A stretch of DNA of 20,914 nt from positions 1-20,914 of the forward strand of contig SLPX01000404.1 of the NCBI GenBank assembly GCA_007131745.1, written 5' to 3'. Positions 20,844 to 20,914 of this stretch are shown here, piece by piece (the first letter of the stretch is position 1; every line of letters begins with the position of its first letter). This DNA comes from Myxococcales bacterium (lineage in GTDB: Bacteria; Myxococcota; Polyangia; HGW-17; SLPX01). A program made the translations under genes and the position numbers. The notes under the pieces are model-generated. The model searched no databases. It was not told the DNA's origin and worked only from the letters and a program-made list of their open reading frames with translations.

Positions 20844-20914
20844 ACATGTTACCGCGATCGAACTGAAATCGCTTACAGGTTCAATGCTTTGATTGCAAAA
20901 CACAAAAAGCTTCC

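Noticed and set aside
20655..20903. An 82-codon minus-strand frame at the right edge
   Set aside because: The plus strand of the same stretch carries the more convincing nucleotidyltransferase-like C-terminus, so this is probably its shadow.

Overview
The window looks like chromosomal DNA of an anaerobic bacterium, most likely from the Desulfobacterota/Myxococcota (former Deltaproteobacteria) sphere. The support is HdrA- and MvhD-type flavin and iron-sulfur proteins, a tungsten-enzyme (AOR-family) operon, TusA/DsrE sulfur-carrier proteins, and a Cys/Asp/Gly-rich lipoprotein of the kind common in myxobacteria. No rRNA, tRNA, CRISPR array or intact transposase was seen. The lineage is an inference from gene content only.

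Layout. (1) 1-2.9 kb, minus strand: a very glycine-rich secreted lipoprotein followed by a small amphi-Trp domain protein. Each is preceded by the same two-block sequence element. (2) 2.96-3.32 kb, plus: queF. (3) 3.5-10.3 kb, plus: a tight operon encoding a tungstopterin oxidoreductase whose AOR fold appears split over two polypeptides. The first gene fuses the AOR N-terminal domain to a NuoE-like domain. The second is a NuoF-like flavoprotein. The third fuses a NuoG-like iron-sulfur domain to the rest of the AOR fold. ThiF-like and ThiS-like sulfur-transfer proteins and a lipoprotein follow. (4) 10.4-13.5 kb, minus: an accessory stretch with two different AAA/DUF4143 ATPases, clustered palindromes, a remnant of a formylglycine-generating-enzyme domain, and a 162-bp imperfect direct repeat that bounds the second ATPase and carries a duplicated 3' end of the neighbouring gene. 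(5) 13.55-19.17 kb, minus: an operon of TusA, an MvhD-like protein, a 912-residue HdrA with an inserted GltD/NfnB-like domain, a second HdrA, and a small winged-helix protein. (6) 19.4-20.3 kb: a divergent DsrE2-like gene and a convergent ArsR-family regulator. (7) 20.4-20.9 kb: apparently decayed gene fragments.

How it may work together (inference). The first operon could couple oxidation of an unknown substrate at a tungsten site to NAD(H) and ferredoxin through the NuoE/F/G-like subunits, which makes it a candidate electron-bifurcating or confurcating enzyme with a split catalytic subunit. The second operon looks like an Hdr-type electron hub with no HdrB or HdrC nearby. It carries an NAD(P)H-reactive GltD-like module and is linked to sulfur-carrier proteins that share a 15-bp sequence in their divergent promoter region. 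The two operons converge on the ATPase island. A functional link between them is possible but not shown by the sequence.
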